A stretch of 50,673 nt of DNA from Spirirestis rafaelensis WJT71-NPBG6 (GCA_019359015.1 JAHHID010000057.1:1-50673); one strand, 5' to 3'; positions 8,963 to 18,647 are shown, counted from the stretch's first letter. Notes: generated by a model not told the origin, from the sequence alone. Made by a program: numbers and translations.

Positions 8963-10498
8963 ATGGCTAAGTCAAAAACCGTTTTTGTTTGTAATGAGTG
9001 TGGATCAGAATCACCTCAGTGGTATGGTAAATGTCCAGCTTGTGGTACTTACAACTCTTTGGAAGAGCAGATTACTAAACAATCCTCAATGGATGTCCCT
9101 AGTCGTGGGGGAGTCAGTGGTTGGCAAGCTGGTCAGAACGGCAAGCCTGGTGTTAAGACACCGAAGGCACGAGCATCTTTAACTTTCGATCAAATTACCG
9201 ATCGCCAAGTAATGCGCTGGGAATCTGGCTACGGAGAACTAGATCGAGTGCTTGGTGGTGGTATAGTTCCCGGTTCTATGGTGTTAATTGGCGGCGATCC
9301 AGGCATAGGTAAATCTACGTTACTGCTGCAAGTATCAAATGCGTTAGCAGAAAGATATCGCATTCTCTACATTTCTGGAGAAGAATCAGGACAGCAAATC
9401 AAATTGAGAGCTTCTCGCTTAGGTGTATCAAAAGAGACAAGTGAAATAGGCGAGGAAAATGGCAAAGTAGTATTAGTAGAAGAAACACCGCAACCAAAAA
9501 ACTCCGAAAGTATCGGTGCAGATTTATACGTATTGCCAGAAACAGATTTAGAAGAAATTTTACGCGAGATAGATTCGCTAAAACCAAATGTGGCAGTAAT
9601 TGATAGTATTCAAACAGTATTTGTTCCCGCGTTAACTTCAGCACCGGGTTCGGTAGCTCAGGTACGGGAATGTACTGCCGCGTTGATGAAAGTGGCGAAA
9701 CACGAAGATATCACCATGTTAATTGTCGGACACGTCACGAAAGAAGGAGCGATCGCAGGTCCGAAAGTATTAGAACACTTAGTAGATACAGTATTGTACT
9801 TTGAAGGCGATCGCTTTGCCTCCCATCGATTGTTAAGAACAGTCAAAAACCGTTTTGGTGCAACTCACGAAATCGGCATCTTTGAAATGGTGGCACAGGG
9901 ACTGCGAGAAGTCGCCAACCCCTCAGAATTATTTTTAGGTAATCGCGACGATCCCGCACCTGGGACAGCAATTGTCGTTGCTTGCGAAGGAACTCGCCCG
10001 ATTGTGGTAGAATTACAAGCTTTGGTAAGTCCTACTAGTTACTCTTCACCGCGTCGTTCCACCACCGGCGTAGATTACAATCGCTTAGTGCAAATACTTG
10101 CGGTGTTAGAAAAACGGGTGGGGATTCCCATGTCGAAGTTGGATTCTTACGTCGCTTCCGCAGGTGGGTTGAATGTCGAAGAACCGGCGGTAGATTTGGG
10201 AGTAGCGATCGCTATTGTTGCCAGTTTCCGCGATCGCATTGTCGATCCAGGTACAGTGTTGATTGGTGAAGTGGGTTTAGGGGGACAAGTTCGTTCAGTT
10301 TCGCAAATGGAACTGCGTTTGAAAGAAGCTGCAAAATTGGGCTTTAAAAGAGCGATCGTTCCCAAAGGGCAAAAATTCCCAGAGTTGGATATTGAAATTT
10401 TACCAGTTGCCAAAGTAATAGATGCAATTATCGCCGCCATTCCCCAGCAGGGATTGACGGAAGAAGATTTGATGGCAGATGAAGAGGATGAGGATTAA
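8963..10498 (+). CDS. radA: DNA repair protein RadA (Sms)
   Basis: A RecA-related ATPase that promotes branch migration during recombinational repair. It has an N-terminal zinc finger (Cys10, Cys13, Cys24, Cys27), a Walker A motif GGDPGIGKST (110-119), Walker B near VAVIDSIQTVF, the RadA-specific KNRFG motif at 295-299, and a C-terminal Lon-like domain. Residues about 157-184 form a charged insertion between the first strands that is longer than in most bacterial RadA proteins. The length of 511 residues is normal for cyanobacteria. It ends in an acidic tail (EEDLMADEEDED). Confidence 0.95.
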   Translation: MAKSKTVFVCNECGSESPQWYGKCPACGTYNSLEEQITKQSSMDVPSRGGVSGWQAGQNGKPGVKTPKARASLTFDQITDRQVMRWESGYGELDRVLGGGIVPGSMVLIGGDPGIGKSTLLLQVSNALAERYRILYISGEESGQQIKLRASRLGVSKETSEIGEENGKVVLVEETPQPKNSESIGADLYVLPETDLEEILREIDSLKPNVAVIDSIQTVFVPALTSAPGSVAQVRECTAALMKVAKHEDITMLIVGHVTKEGAIAGPKVLEHLVDTVLYFEGDRFASHRLLRTVKNRFGATHEIGIFEMVAQGLREVANPSELFLGNRDDPAPGTAIVVACEGTRPIVVELQALVSPTSYSSPRRSTTGVDYNRLVQILAVLEKRVGIPMSKLDSYVASAGGLNVEEPAVDLGVAIAIVASFRDRIVDPGTVLIGEVGLGGQVRSVSQMELRLKEAAKLGFKRAIVPKGQKFPELDIEILPVAKVIDAIIAAIPQQGLTEEDLMADEEDED

Positions 10499-10891
10499 CA
10501 ATGCATTATGGCAGGCTCTGCGTCGTTTTAGATGAGGTGTGAGCTTGATTCTAAAACTGAAAACACTCAATTCCTATTCCCACATATTCAGCACTTATTG
10601 GGCTTTCATAAAGTTATCCAAAATTGGGCAGGCTTATTCGTTGATCAACAATTTGTACCGAGAGCCAAACACCAAATGGCGCTCCCACACCCAAAATTTT
10701 AGGTATTTTTTAGGATTTGTAGCGCCATTTGGTGTTCGCGAAGCGTCTCCGCAAGGAGAAGCCTGCCCAATTTTGGACAGGTTTTTCCCAAGGGTGCGAT
10801 CGCTTCTGATAGAGTACATCAAACTAGAAATAATCAAATTGACACAGCGATAGGCAGTATGGCTGTAAAATTCTCATTTGGTTAAAAAACT
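10499..10891. other. 393-nt gap dominated by a nested palindrome
   Basis: Most of this radA-to-lipoprotein gap is the nested inverted repeat at 10617-10777. The overlapping open frames on either strand follow the palindrome and have no protein-like composition. Confidence 0.6.
10617..10777. repeat. 161-bp nested palindromic element
   Basis: Outer arms 10617-10635 and 10759-10777 are perfect 19-nt reverse complements. Inner arms 10668-10683 and 10721-10736 are perfect 16-nt reverse complements. The right half also carries GCGAAGCGTCTCCGCAAGG, a motif of the palindromic repeats frequent in Nostocales. The whole could fold into a two-tier hairpin. It looks like a non-autonomous repetitive element. 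Confidence 0.75.
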
Positions 10892-11773
10892 ATGCTTTCG
10901 CGCCGTTTTCTGCTGTTACAGACTCTAGTGCTAATTCTGCTACTTACGGTAGGATGTGGTTTAGAACAAGAAACTGTCATTTCCAAAAAACTGACCATTG
11001 GTGTGGTGAGCTATGAACAAGGAACGGTTTCTCTAGACAAGTACAATCGCTTCAAAGAGTACATAGCACAACAAACTCATTCAGTTGTAGAGCTAGAACC
11101 TACATACAACGAATTGCAGGCAATTGAGCAAATTCATCGCAAACAGTGGGATATTGTATTTGCACCTCCGGGTTTAGCAGCGATCGCAATCAACAAAGAA
11201 CTTTACATTCCTTTATTTTCAATGGGAGGAGTCAGTAGTCGGCAACGTTCCTTGCTCGTAGTCTTAGATGATAAACCAATTAAAAAGATAGCCGACTTGG
11301 CTAATAAGACCGTCACTTTAGGACAAACAGGTTCCGCAGCTGGTTACTATGTTCCTTTGTATGACCTTTATGGTTTAACCCTCGCGCAAATCCGTTTTGC
11401 CCCTACTCCGAAAACAATACTACAATGGCTGAGTGAAGTCAGCGTTGATGCTGGTGCTTTATCAGAGATAGATTTCGAGCTTTATCGCCGTGAATTTCCT
11501 AGAATAAAATTTAGAATTTTACACACAAGTAGATGGATTCCTTCAGGTGTTGTGCTGCTAGGATCAACTGTAGAACGTAATTTACAACAGCAAATTCAAA
11601 AAGCGATGAGTGAAGCACCACCAGATATTACAGCAGATGCTGGTTATGTTCCTACTGCTAAAATACCTAACTACCAGCAATTCATTAAATTAGTTGAAAA
11701 AGTTACACCACTCCAAGAGCGAGTCAAGCAAACACCCGCAGTTCTACGCCATGCAGAACAATCTGAAAAATAA
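10892..11773 (+). CDS. PhnD-like periplasmic substrate-binding lipoprotein
   Basis: A 293-residue solute-binding protein of the phosphate/phosphite/phosphonate (PhnD) family. The N terminus is a lipoprotein signal with lipobox LTVGC, so Cys22 is the probable lipidation site. The body has family features such as WDIVFAPPGLAAIAI, DLANKTVTLGQTGSAAGYYVP and VDAGALSEIDFELY. No permease or ATPase gene is adjacent; the full phnD-phnC-phnE set is 35 kb away. Orphan PhnD-like proteins sometimes serve as sensory ligand-binding modules, and here the neighbours are signalling genes. Its ligand is unknown. Confidence 0.82.
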   Translation: MLSRRFLLLQTLVLILLLTVGCGLEQETVISKKLTIGVVSYEQGTVSLDKYNRFKEYIAQQTHSVVELEPTYNELQAIEQIHRKQWDIVFAPPGLAAIAINKELYIPLFSMGGVSSRQRSLLVVLDDKPIKKIADLANKTVTLGQTGSAAGYYVPLYDLYGLTLAQIRFAPTPKTILQWLSEVSVDAGALSEIDFELYRREFPRIKFRILHTSRWIPSGVVLLGSTVERNLQQQIQKAMSEAPPDITADAGYVPTAKIPNYQQFIKLVEKVTPLQERVKQTPAVLRHAEQSEK

Positions 11774-12119
11774 AAGGTTAGTCAGTAATAAAGTCAACTA
11801 ATTAAGCGTCATAAAAATTAACAACTTTTTTGCTTTTGTTCAAAAGTATTCTGATAAACTTCGTCCATGCCGAAGCCTGGGTTTTCGCTCTTATTCAGAT
11901 ATGTCCTAATCGACGTAAGGAAGCAATCTCAAAGTCTTGGCAGAAAACTACGGTTCTCAAGGTAGACAAGGTTTAAATATTTAGTACTAAGATATAAATA
12001 AACAAGTTAATGTACATAAAAATTAATATATTGAAATAGTCTTTACTCTTGCCTTACCTCAACAACAAATATTTATATATATCTATTTTTTTTCCAAAAA
12101 TCGCTAGGAGTGCGATGAG
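11774..12119. other. 346-nt AT-rich gap
   Basis: The gap upstream of the first kinase gene becomes strongly AT-rich after about 11980. I see no terminator, RNA gene or repeat that I can support. Confidence 0.35.
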
Positions 12120-13355
12120 ATGTCACAGTCTCCTTTAACAAAACCAGAAATAAGTTCTGGAACTCTAATTGATAATCGCTATACGATCCAAAAACTTCTT
12201 GGACAAGGAGGGTTAGGACGAACGTACTTAGCATTTGATACTCGTCGCTTTAACGAACCTTGTGTGCTGAAAGAATTTGCACCCATTGGCACAGGAGAGA
12301 GTGGGCTAGAAAAATGTCGCGATTTATTCAAAAAAGAGGCAAAAATTCTTCATCAGCTACAACACCCTCAAATTCCTAAATTCTTGGCTTGTTTTGAAGG
12401 AGATGGACGGCTGTTTTTGGTACAAGAATATATTGATGGTCAAACATATTCAGAACTGCTACAAAAACTTCAAAAACAGGGACGCAATTTTTCCCAAGAC
12501 GAGGTTATAAACTGGTTAAAAAACCTATTAGTTATTTTGGAATATATTCACCAACATAACATTATTCATCGGGATATTTCTCCTGATAACGTTATGTTAC
12601 CTGATAACAAAAATCTGCCAATGCTGATTGATTTCGGCGTAGGAAAACAAATTGCTGGGGAACTGAACGATACTATAAATTCAAACCGGGCGACCTTTGT
12701 CGGTAAAATCTCTCTTGTCGGAAAAGTGGGATATGCTCCCCGCGAACAAATTAGCTTGGGATTGTGTTCTCCCAGTAGCGACCTTTATGCTTTGGGAGTA
12801 ACAGCTGTGGTGCTGCTAACAGGTCGAGATCCATCTCTACTAATGGATCAGTATTCCCTAGAATGGAAATGGCGTCTCTACAGCTACGTCAGCGATGCTT
12901 TTGCTCAAGTACTTGATAAGATGTTAGCAGATACGCCTAAAAAGCGATACCAAACAGCAAAGGAAGTTCTCAGGGATTTGCAGTGTTTAGAACGTGAAGA
13001 GTTACAGGGAACAATGAATAATGTACCTTCTGCGGTATTTGTAACTGAACTTTACTCTTCTGAATTAAGAACCCCGGATACCATCGACCAATCAGCAGTA
13101 AATTTTGATAGTTTGCTTATTACTCCAAAAAAATCTCAAACTCAACCAGTAAACTCATTTAAACATGGATTCATTAAGCGTTGTCAGGAAAAGCTAGCTT
13201 ACCACATCGGACCAATAGCAAGTTTGATTATAGAAGAGACATTAGCTGAAAATCCTGACATTTTACCTGATGAATTTGTGAGATTGTTAGCTAGAGAAAT
13301 TACTGATTTGCAGGCAGCATTTGAATTTAAACAATCATTTTTTTATGATTATTAA
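12120..13355 (+). CDS. Ser/Thr protein kinase with small C-terminal helical domain
   Basis: A Hanks-type kinase: glycine loop LGQGGLGRTY, Lys51 in VLKEF, catalytic loop HRDISPDN (Asp152, Asn157) and DFG at Asp171. HRDIS replaces the more usual HRDLK, a variant seen in cyanobacterial kinases. There is no membrane segment, so it is probably cytosolic. After a linker (about 300-350), residues about 352-405 form a helical domain with CQEKLAYHIGPIASLIIEE, resembling a short C-terminal domain found on other bacterial signalling proteins. It is downstream of the PhnD-like lipoprotein gene and convergent with the haem/HAMP gene. Confidence 0.9.
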   Translation: MSQSPLTKPEISSGTLIDNRYTIQKLLGQGGLGRTYLAFDTRRFNEPCVLKEFAPIGTGESGLEKCRDLFKKEAKILHQLQHPQIPKFLACFEGDGRLFLVQEYIDGQTYSELLQKLQKQGRNFSQDEVINWLKNLLVILEYIHQHNIIHRDISPDNVMLPDNKNLPMLIDFGVGKQIAGELNDTINSNRATFVGKISLVGKVGYAPREQISLGLCSPSSDLYALGVTAVVLLTGRDPSLLMDQYSLEWKWRLYSYVSDAFAQVLDKMLADTPKKRYQTAKEVLRDLQCLEREELQGTMNNVPSAVFVTELYSSELRTPDTIDQSAVNFDSLLITPKKSQTQPVNSFKHGFIKRCQEKLAYHIGPIASLIIEETLAENPDILPDEFVRLLAREITDLQAAFEFKQSFFYDY

Positions 13356-13423
13356 TCAAAAAGGATTAAGTAGAAAACAGTTAAAACATTATATTTAACA
13401 CTTTTATTTCTGGTTGCTATATA

Positions 13424-14332
13424 TTAATTCCCTGTATTTTCAGAACGACGTTTAATTCTTTTCATTGCCATTTGCAAACTTAACTGCATCCGTCTAAATG
13501 CTCTGGCAAGTTGACCGATTTCATCATTAGATAATTGCTCAAATTCTACATCCATATGTCCCGTACTGACTTCTTCAGCTACGCGAGTTATCCGTTTGAG
13601 AGGACGAACAACTTTTTGATTCAAAAAGATGTTGACTAAAAAGATAACAGCTATAAAAACAGTTGATACAATTAAGAGAACGACAAAAGAAGATTGATTA
13701 GCTTTGCTAATTACTTTACTTGCTGGTATTGAGATAATTTGAGAGCCAATAATTTCATTCATGTGCCACCCAAATCCATTAGCTGTGCCATAACGCTCAA
13801 TCATACTTTTAGGTGCAATATCGGCTGAAGTATGACACTTCAGGCAGCTTTCTTGAGTAATAGTCAGTGGACGAGCTATATAGAAAATATCCCCACCTGG
13901 CATTGAGCGAAATCCGCTTAATTCTTTGAGGTCACGTTTATTTTTGAAATTGTTTATAGTTATAGTTTCAAAATTATCAGCTTTATCTCGAAGATTAGTG
14001 GGATTAAGCGTGGCTTCTTTATAGAAAAAGTCCCTGTACTTTGGATTTTGTCGCAGATTCTCAAAAATTTCCCGTGCAGAGTACGCAGGAACACTTTGCG
14101 GCAAAAACTCAGCTTCTAGTTGATTTTCCAAAAGTGGCTGAACTTGAGTATTAGTGTAGTCACGTACAGAAGTCATCGTTTCCATAAGTATGAGAGCGGT
14201 TGAATTAATATCATGTATCGCATTCTGCTTCAGCACAGAAGACAGAGCGAATCCACTTAAACTCAGACCTAATGCAAGAATTACAATAAGCAAAACTGTG
14301 AATTGTTGTTTCAAATTGAGATTTTTTAACAT
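13424..14332 (-). CDS. Haem-binding (CxxCH) DUF3365 sensor with HAMP, no output domain
   Basis: A 302-residue membrane receptor. TM1 spans about 11-33, a periplasmic Tll0287-like (DUF3365) domain about 40-205, TM2 about 214-236 and HAMP about 238-290. The periplasmic part contains CLKCH (Cys163, Cys166, His167), a c-type haem attachment site. DUF3365 domains are haem-binding and usually precede a histidine kinase or cyclase. Here the protein stops about 12 residues after HAMP with a basic tail (KRIKRR), so the signal must pass to another protein. It is divergent from the WD40 kinase gene and convergent with the other kinase gene. Confidence 0.87.
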   Translation of the reverse strand: MLKNLNLKQQFTVLLIVILALGLSLSGFALSSVLKQNAIHDINSTALILMETMTSVRDYTNTQVQPLLENQLEAEFLPQSVPAYSAREIFENLRQNPKYRDFFYKEATLNPTNLRDKADNFETITINNFKNKRDLKELSGFRSMPGGDIFYIARPLTITQESCLKCHTSADIAPKSMIERYGTANGFGWHMNEIIGSQIISIPASKVISKANQSSFVVLLIVSTVFIAVIFLVNIFLNQKVVRPLKRITRVAEEVSTGHMDVEFEQLSNDEIGQLARAFRRMQLSLQMAMKRIKRRSENTGN

Positions 14333-14675
14333 GATTCTGGCTCACTTGCAATTGAAATTTCTCTTACCAAAGCTGGTTGAAGTTACAGTCTGTTACATCT
14401 TAGTTTTTAGTAATTTATGTAGCTACAAAAGCGAAATGCAGGATTCCGGACTATGCCTGGATAAGTCTGTAAATAAGGTTGGGGGAAAAGTTAATATAAT
14501 TTGAGATTTGGGATGTGTGAATTTTAGACTATAAAAGCTTTATCCTAAAAGAGATTCAAGAATTCCAGTGGTGTAAGCCTAAAGTTAAATGGTATAAAAT
14601 AATTGAAAAATTATCTACCTTTCTACCCTAGGATGTATTGCAAAAATGAATAGCAGCATTTGGTAATTGTTAACA
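14333..14675. other. 343-nt divergent promoter region
   Basis: This region separates the haem/HAMP gene (minus) from the WD40 kinase gene (plus). It should carry both promoters, so the two genes could be co-regulated. No clear operator or RNA gene is visible. Confidence 0.4.
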
Positions 14676-16481
14676 ATGGTGTGGAAACCGGGGCAGCCTT
14701 TATTTGGAGGGCGCTACATTATCGAAAGCAAACTAGGCGAAGGTGGAGTTGGCATTACCTATCTTGCCAGAAACCAACGCAATGAACTACGAGTAATTAA
14801 AACCCTCAAAGAAGAAATTCTTAATCACCCGGTTTGGAAACAGCACCGCGACAAATTACGGCAAGACTTTCGCGATGAAGCTGTTCGCCTAGCTGTATGT
14901 CGCCATCCTCATGTAGTGGAAGTAGAAACCATCTTCGATGAGGGCAAATTTCCTTGCATGGTAATGGAATATGTCGAAGGAGAAGATTTAGGTAAGCGTT
15001 TGGCAAGGATGAGGTTGCTATCAGAAGCAGAAGCCTTATTATATATTCGACAAATTGGTGATGCGTTGACGCTAATTCACAATAAAGGCTTGCTGCATCG
15101 TGACCTCAAGCCGCGTAACATTATGATTCGTTCTGGCAAATCAGAAGCAGTGTTGATTGACTTTGGTCTTGCTAGAGATTTTATCCCTAATGTTGTCCAA
15201 AAACATACAGTGTATCGCACTCCTGGTTTTGCCCCTCCAGAACAGTATGATTTAGTTGCACTACGGGGAGAATTTATTGATATCTACGCCCTCGCTGCTA
15301 CTTTATATAACTTATTAACCGGAGTTGTGCCCACGACTGCAGAAGAAAGACGCAACAATATTCCCCTGCAACCACCGCAACACTTCAATCGCAATATCAC
15401 TGACAGAGTAAATCAGGCAATTATTCAGGGTATGGATTTGCAGGCAAATTATCGCCCCCAATCCGTAGAAGAGTGGTTGAATTTATTGGCTGCTGATGTT
15501 ACAGAAGATGTGGCATCAACGTTTAAGACCCAACTGATAATATCTAATCCAGAAATCCGAAAACCTGCTATAGTATCTCCACTAAAGTGGCAATGCGTAC
15601 ATACCCTTAAAGGTCATACCAGCATGGTTCAGGCGATCGCTATTAGTCCTGATGGGCAACTAATTGCCAGTGGCAGTAATGATAATAATATCAAGCTATG
15701 GCAACTAACAACCGGCAAATTATTACGTAATTTCAATCGTTGGTTTTCTGGTCATACCAGCATGGTTGATTCCGTCGCCTTTAGCCCAGACGCACAGCTT
15801 ATTGCCAGCGGCAGTTGGGATGACACTATTAAATTATGGCAAGTAAATACAGGCAAACAAATCCGCACTTTCACAGGTCATTCTAACTGGGTTAATTCCG
15901 TCGCTTTTAGTCCTGATGGGCAACTTCTCGCTAGTGGTAGCGCTGACTGCACGATTAAATTTTGGAAAGTACACACAGGCAAACAAATCTTAACTCTCAC
16001 AGGCCATTCCGACTTAGTTGGGTCAGTCGCCTTTAGTCAAGATGGAGAAATTCTCGCAAGTGGCAGTGCTGACTACACTGTCAAACTTTGGCAAGTACAT
16101 ACAGGTAGAGAAATTTGCACTCTCACAAGTCATTCTTTCTATGTTAACTCTGTCGCCTTTAGCCCAGATGGACAACTGCTTGCTAGCGGTAGTGCTGACA
16201 ACACGATCAAATTATGGCAAGTAAGTACAGGTAAAGAACTTTGCACTCTCACTGGGCATTCCGACTCAGTTTGGTCAGTCGCCTTTACTCCAGATGGGCA
16301 ACTTCTTGCTAGTGCTAGTTGGGATAAAACTATCAAAATTTGGCACGCAAGCACAGCTAGAGAAATCTGCACTCTCACAGGTCATCTCAACTATGTCAGA
16401 ACCGTCGCCTTCAGCCCCGATGGGCGAACCCTAGTTAGTGGTAGTGATGACGACACCATCAAAATTTGGCAACGAAAATGA
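14676..16481 (+). CDS. Ser/Thr kinase fused to seven WD40 repeats
   Basis: An N-terminal Hanks kinase: LGEGGVGITYL loop, Lys42, HRDLKPRN with Asp143, IDFGLARD with Asp162. It is followed by a linker (about 275-300) and seven WD40 repeats beginning GHTSMVQ, GHTSMVD, GHSNWVN, GHSDLVG, SHSFYVN, GHSDSVW and GHLNYVR, enough for one beta-propeller. The second repeat has an insertion before its GH. The ATG at 14676 is chosen over an in-frame TTG three codons upstream. Such kinase-propeller fusions are common in filamentous cyanobacteria; the propeller probably recruits substrates. The repeats are similar at DNA level and may recombine. Confidence 0.92.
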   Translation: MVWKPGQPLFGGRYIIESKLGEGGVGITYLARNQRNELRVIKTLKEEILNHPVWKQHRDKLRQDFRDEAVRLAVCRHPHVVEVETIFDEGKFPCMVMEYVEGEDLGKRLARMRLLSEAEALLYIRQIGDALTLIHNKGLLHRDLKPRNIMIRSGKSEAVLIDFGLARDFIPNVVQKHTVYRTPGFAPPEQYDLVALRGEFIDIYALAATLYNLLTGVVPTTAEERRNNIPLQPPQHFNRNITDRVNQAIIQGMDLQANYRPQSVEEWLNLLAADVTEDVASTFKTQLIISNPEIRKPAIVSPLKWQCVHTLKGHTSMVQAIAISPDGQLIASGSNDNNIKLWQLTTGKLLRNFNRWFSGHTSMVDSVAFSPDAQLIASGSWDDTIKLWQVNTGKQIRTFTGHSNWVNSVAFSPDGQLLASGSADCTIKFWKVHTGKQILTLTGHSDLVGSVAFSQDGEILASGSADYTVKLWQVHTGREICTLTSHSFYVNSVAFSPDGQLLASGSADNTIKLWQVSTGKELCTLTGHSDSVWSVAFTPDGQLLASASWDKTIKIWHASTAREICTLTGHLNYVRTVAFSPDGRTLVSGSDDDTIKIWQRK

Positions 16482-16694
16482 TATTGCTAAAAATTTAACA
16501 TTAATTATTAATATATTAAAAATTTTTTTAACCCTTCAGATAGACTTCCTATTTGGCAAATATTGTCAAAATAATAACGGCAACGCCTATTTTTGCAGTC
16601 AATCCTTAGCTGACACGTTTTTACTTGTATAAAGTAAGCAGCTGGAATGTCTGCCGAGATTGTGCTGTAAATTTTGAAGTTGAAAATTTGAATT

Positions 16695-17588
16695 ATGGGC
16701 TTTGGTATCGGAGATTTATTCTGGATTTTCCTTCTCCTGTCTTCCCTGCAACCTATCTGGCAAAAACGTCAGATTGAATATCGTCGCGTGACTTCTCTAC
16801 AGCAATTCCAGCAAGAACGTAAAAGCCGGGTGATATTGCTGATTCACCGTCAAGAGTCTATCAGCTTATTGGGAATTCCTATATCGCGCTACATTACCAT
16901 CGAAGACTCAGAACAGATACTGCGGGCAATTCGTCTCACCCCGCCAGAGGTGCCGATTGACTTAATTTTGCACACTCCAGGTGGTTTAGTTTTAGCAACC
17001 GAACAAATTGCTAGAGCATTAATTCGTCATCCAGCAAAAGTGACTGTCTTTGTACCCCATTATGCTATGAGTGGCGGTACAATGCTTGCCCTCGCTGCTG
17101 ATGAAATCGTCATGGATGCTAACGCCGTGTTGGGACCAGTCGATCCGCAATTAGGTAATTTTCCAGCGGCGAGTATCATCAAAGTTGTGGAAGATAAACC
17201 CATCGGTGAAATTGACGACCAAACCCTGATTATGGCAGATTTGTCACGCAAAGCAATCCAGCAAGTGCAGCGATTTGTCAGGACTCTACTGAAAGACAAT
17301 ATTCCCACACAGAAAGTTCAGCCAGAAAATATCGAATCTATCATCGATGCCTTAACTACTGGACGGGTTACGCACGATTATCCGATCACAGTAGAGGAAG
17401 CTACAGAAATGGGGCTGCCCATAACAGTCGGACTGCCCCGTTCAATTTACGATCTCATGGATATGTATCCACAGCCACAAGGCGGACGCCCCAGCGTGCA
17501 ATACATACCCATGCCTTATGACAATCGCCGCCCAATTCTACCCATGCCTAAAGGCAGACCCTTAGAAGAACCCACTCAGATGAAATGA
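16695..17588 (+). CDS. SDH/ClpP-like membrane-anchored serine protease
   Basis: A 297-residue protein of the serine dehydratase-proteinase family (Pfam SDH_sah), with a ClpP/crotonase fold. One N-terminal membrane segment (about 5-20) precedes the protease domain. Motifs are DLILHTPGGLVLAT and YAMSGGTMLALAADEIVM, in which Ser126 is the probable nucleophile, and VLGPVDPQLG. The C-terminal tail is Pro/Arg-rich. Related proteins are signal-peptide-peptidase-like and may act in membrane protein quality control. It is transcribed alone, 213 nt after the WD40 kinase. Confidence 0.87.
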   Translation: MGFGIGDLFWIFLLLSSLQPIWQKRQIEYRRVTSLQQFQQERKSRVILLIHRQESISLLGIPISRYITIEDSEQILRAIRLTPPEVPIDLILHTPGGLVLATEQIARALIRHPAKVTVFVPHYAMSGGTMLALAADEIVMDANAVLGPVDPQLGNFPAASIIKVVEDKPIGEIDDQTLIMADLSRKAIQQVQRFVRTLLKDNIPTQKVQPENIESIIDALTTGRVTHDYPITVEEATEMGLPITVGLPRSIYDLMDMYPQPQGGRPSVQYIPMPYDNRRPILPMPKGRPLEEPTQMK

Positions 17589-17618
17589 GCCTTAGGTGTC
17601 ATCATTTTTTGCCTGTAC

Positions 17619-18380
17619 CTAAGGTGTTGGTGAAGATGTAGGTGTTGGTGTCACCCTAGGTGAAGATGTCGGTGTTGCCTCAGGTGAAGATGTTGGTGTC
17701 ACCTGAGGTGAAGATGTTGGTGTTGGCGTTGGTGTAGTTCTTGTTCTCGGTCTTGTTGTTGGTGTTGTTGTCGGTGTTGTTGTCGGTCTTGCTGTAGGTC
17801 TTGTTGTCGGTCTTGCTGTAGGTCTTGTTGTCGGTGTTGTTGTCGGTGACGCTGTTGGGGTTGGGGTTGATGTCGGCGCAGGAGTTGGCTGAGTACTCGG
17901 CTGACCTCCGCTCGTCTTTGCTTCTTCGTTCAATCTCTGGCGAAATGCCAAATCAGCAATTCCAGTTTCTTGTAACTGAAATCTTTTTTGAGCTTCTTTA
18001 ACCGCTGCTTCTGTCCGCGCACCATAAAACTGATCGCGGGGTAAAGGATTTTGAGGCTTCAATACCGCATTCAAGTTTGCTTGTAAAATTTGAATTATGT
18101 TCGCGGCAAAATCTTGAGTTTTTGGTCCTGCTATGCCATCAACAGGTGTTAATTTGTACCCTGTTTGAAATTCACGAATTGCTTTTTTAGTTTTCGCATC
18201 CGTCAAGGGTGTATTTGTTAAGTCCACGCTATAGCCCAATCCCCGCAATACTGCACGGAATTGTTGTGGACTATAATTACGTTGGCGGGCAGCACTAGCT
18301 GTATCTGAAATTACCACGCTAGCTGTTATCAGGCAGACAACAGCAACCGGAATGCTTGATTTTCCAAACCCACACCACAT
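17619..18380 (-). CDS. Exported peptidoglycan-binding protein with Thr/Pro-rich tail
   Basis: A signal peptide (about 1-30, ending near ASA) is followed by two PG_binding_1-like modules. The first includes VLRGLGYSVDLTNTPLTDAKTKKAIREFQ and the second NPLPRDQFYGARTEAAVKEAQKRFQ. From about 165 to the end (253) the protein is a low-complexity Thr/Pro/Ser/Arg tail built from PTTRPTARPT and PTSSPxxT units, corresponding to GGTGTTG-like DNA repeats at about 17625-17880. It is likely a cell-wall-associated protein; the tail length probably varies between strains. It converges on the SDH protease gene, 30 nt away. Confidence 0.85.
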   Translation of the reverse strand: MWCGFGKSSIPVAVVCLITASVVISDTASAARQRNYSPQQFRAVLRGLGYSVDLTNTPLTDAKTKKAIREFQTGYKLTPVDGIAGPKTQDFAANIIQILQANLNAVLKPQNPLPRDQFYGARTEAAVKEAQKRFQLQETGIADLAFRQRLNEEAKTSGGQPSTQPTPAPTSTPTPTASPTTTPTTRPTARPTTRPTARPTTTPTTTPTTRPRTRTTPTPTPTSSPQVTPTSSPEATPTSSPRVTPTPTSSPTP

Positions 18381-18647
18381 GGTTGAAACTCCTTTTGGTT
18401 AAATCAGCTATATATTTGGCTGAATAGCTGATCTTAAGTTTATTTAGCCTCATTATTCTTTATTATTAATTATTTTTTATTAAATTAAGTTATATCTAAA
18501 GAAAAGTAATTTAAATAGTATAAATAGATTTTTGTCATCTTTCTGTAGAGTGATTTTAAATTTTAAGTGGTTATATACTGAAAACAGCATAAAGCACATA
18601 AATTAGAGATGTTATAAGGAACATTTCTAAAATCCACTTATCAGCAA

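Noticed and set aside
10539-10853. Open frame of 104 codons downstream of radA, and an antisense frame of 67 codons
   Set aside because: Both follow the 161-bp palindrome and have no protein-like composition or ribosome binding site.
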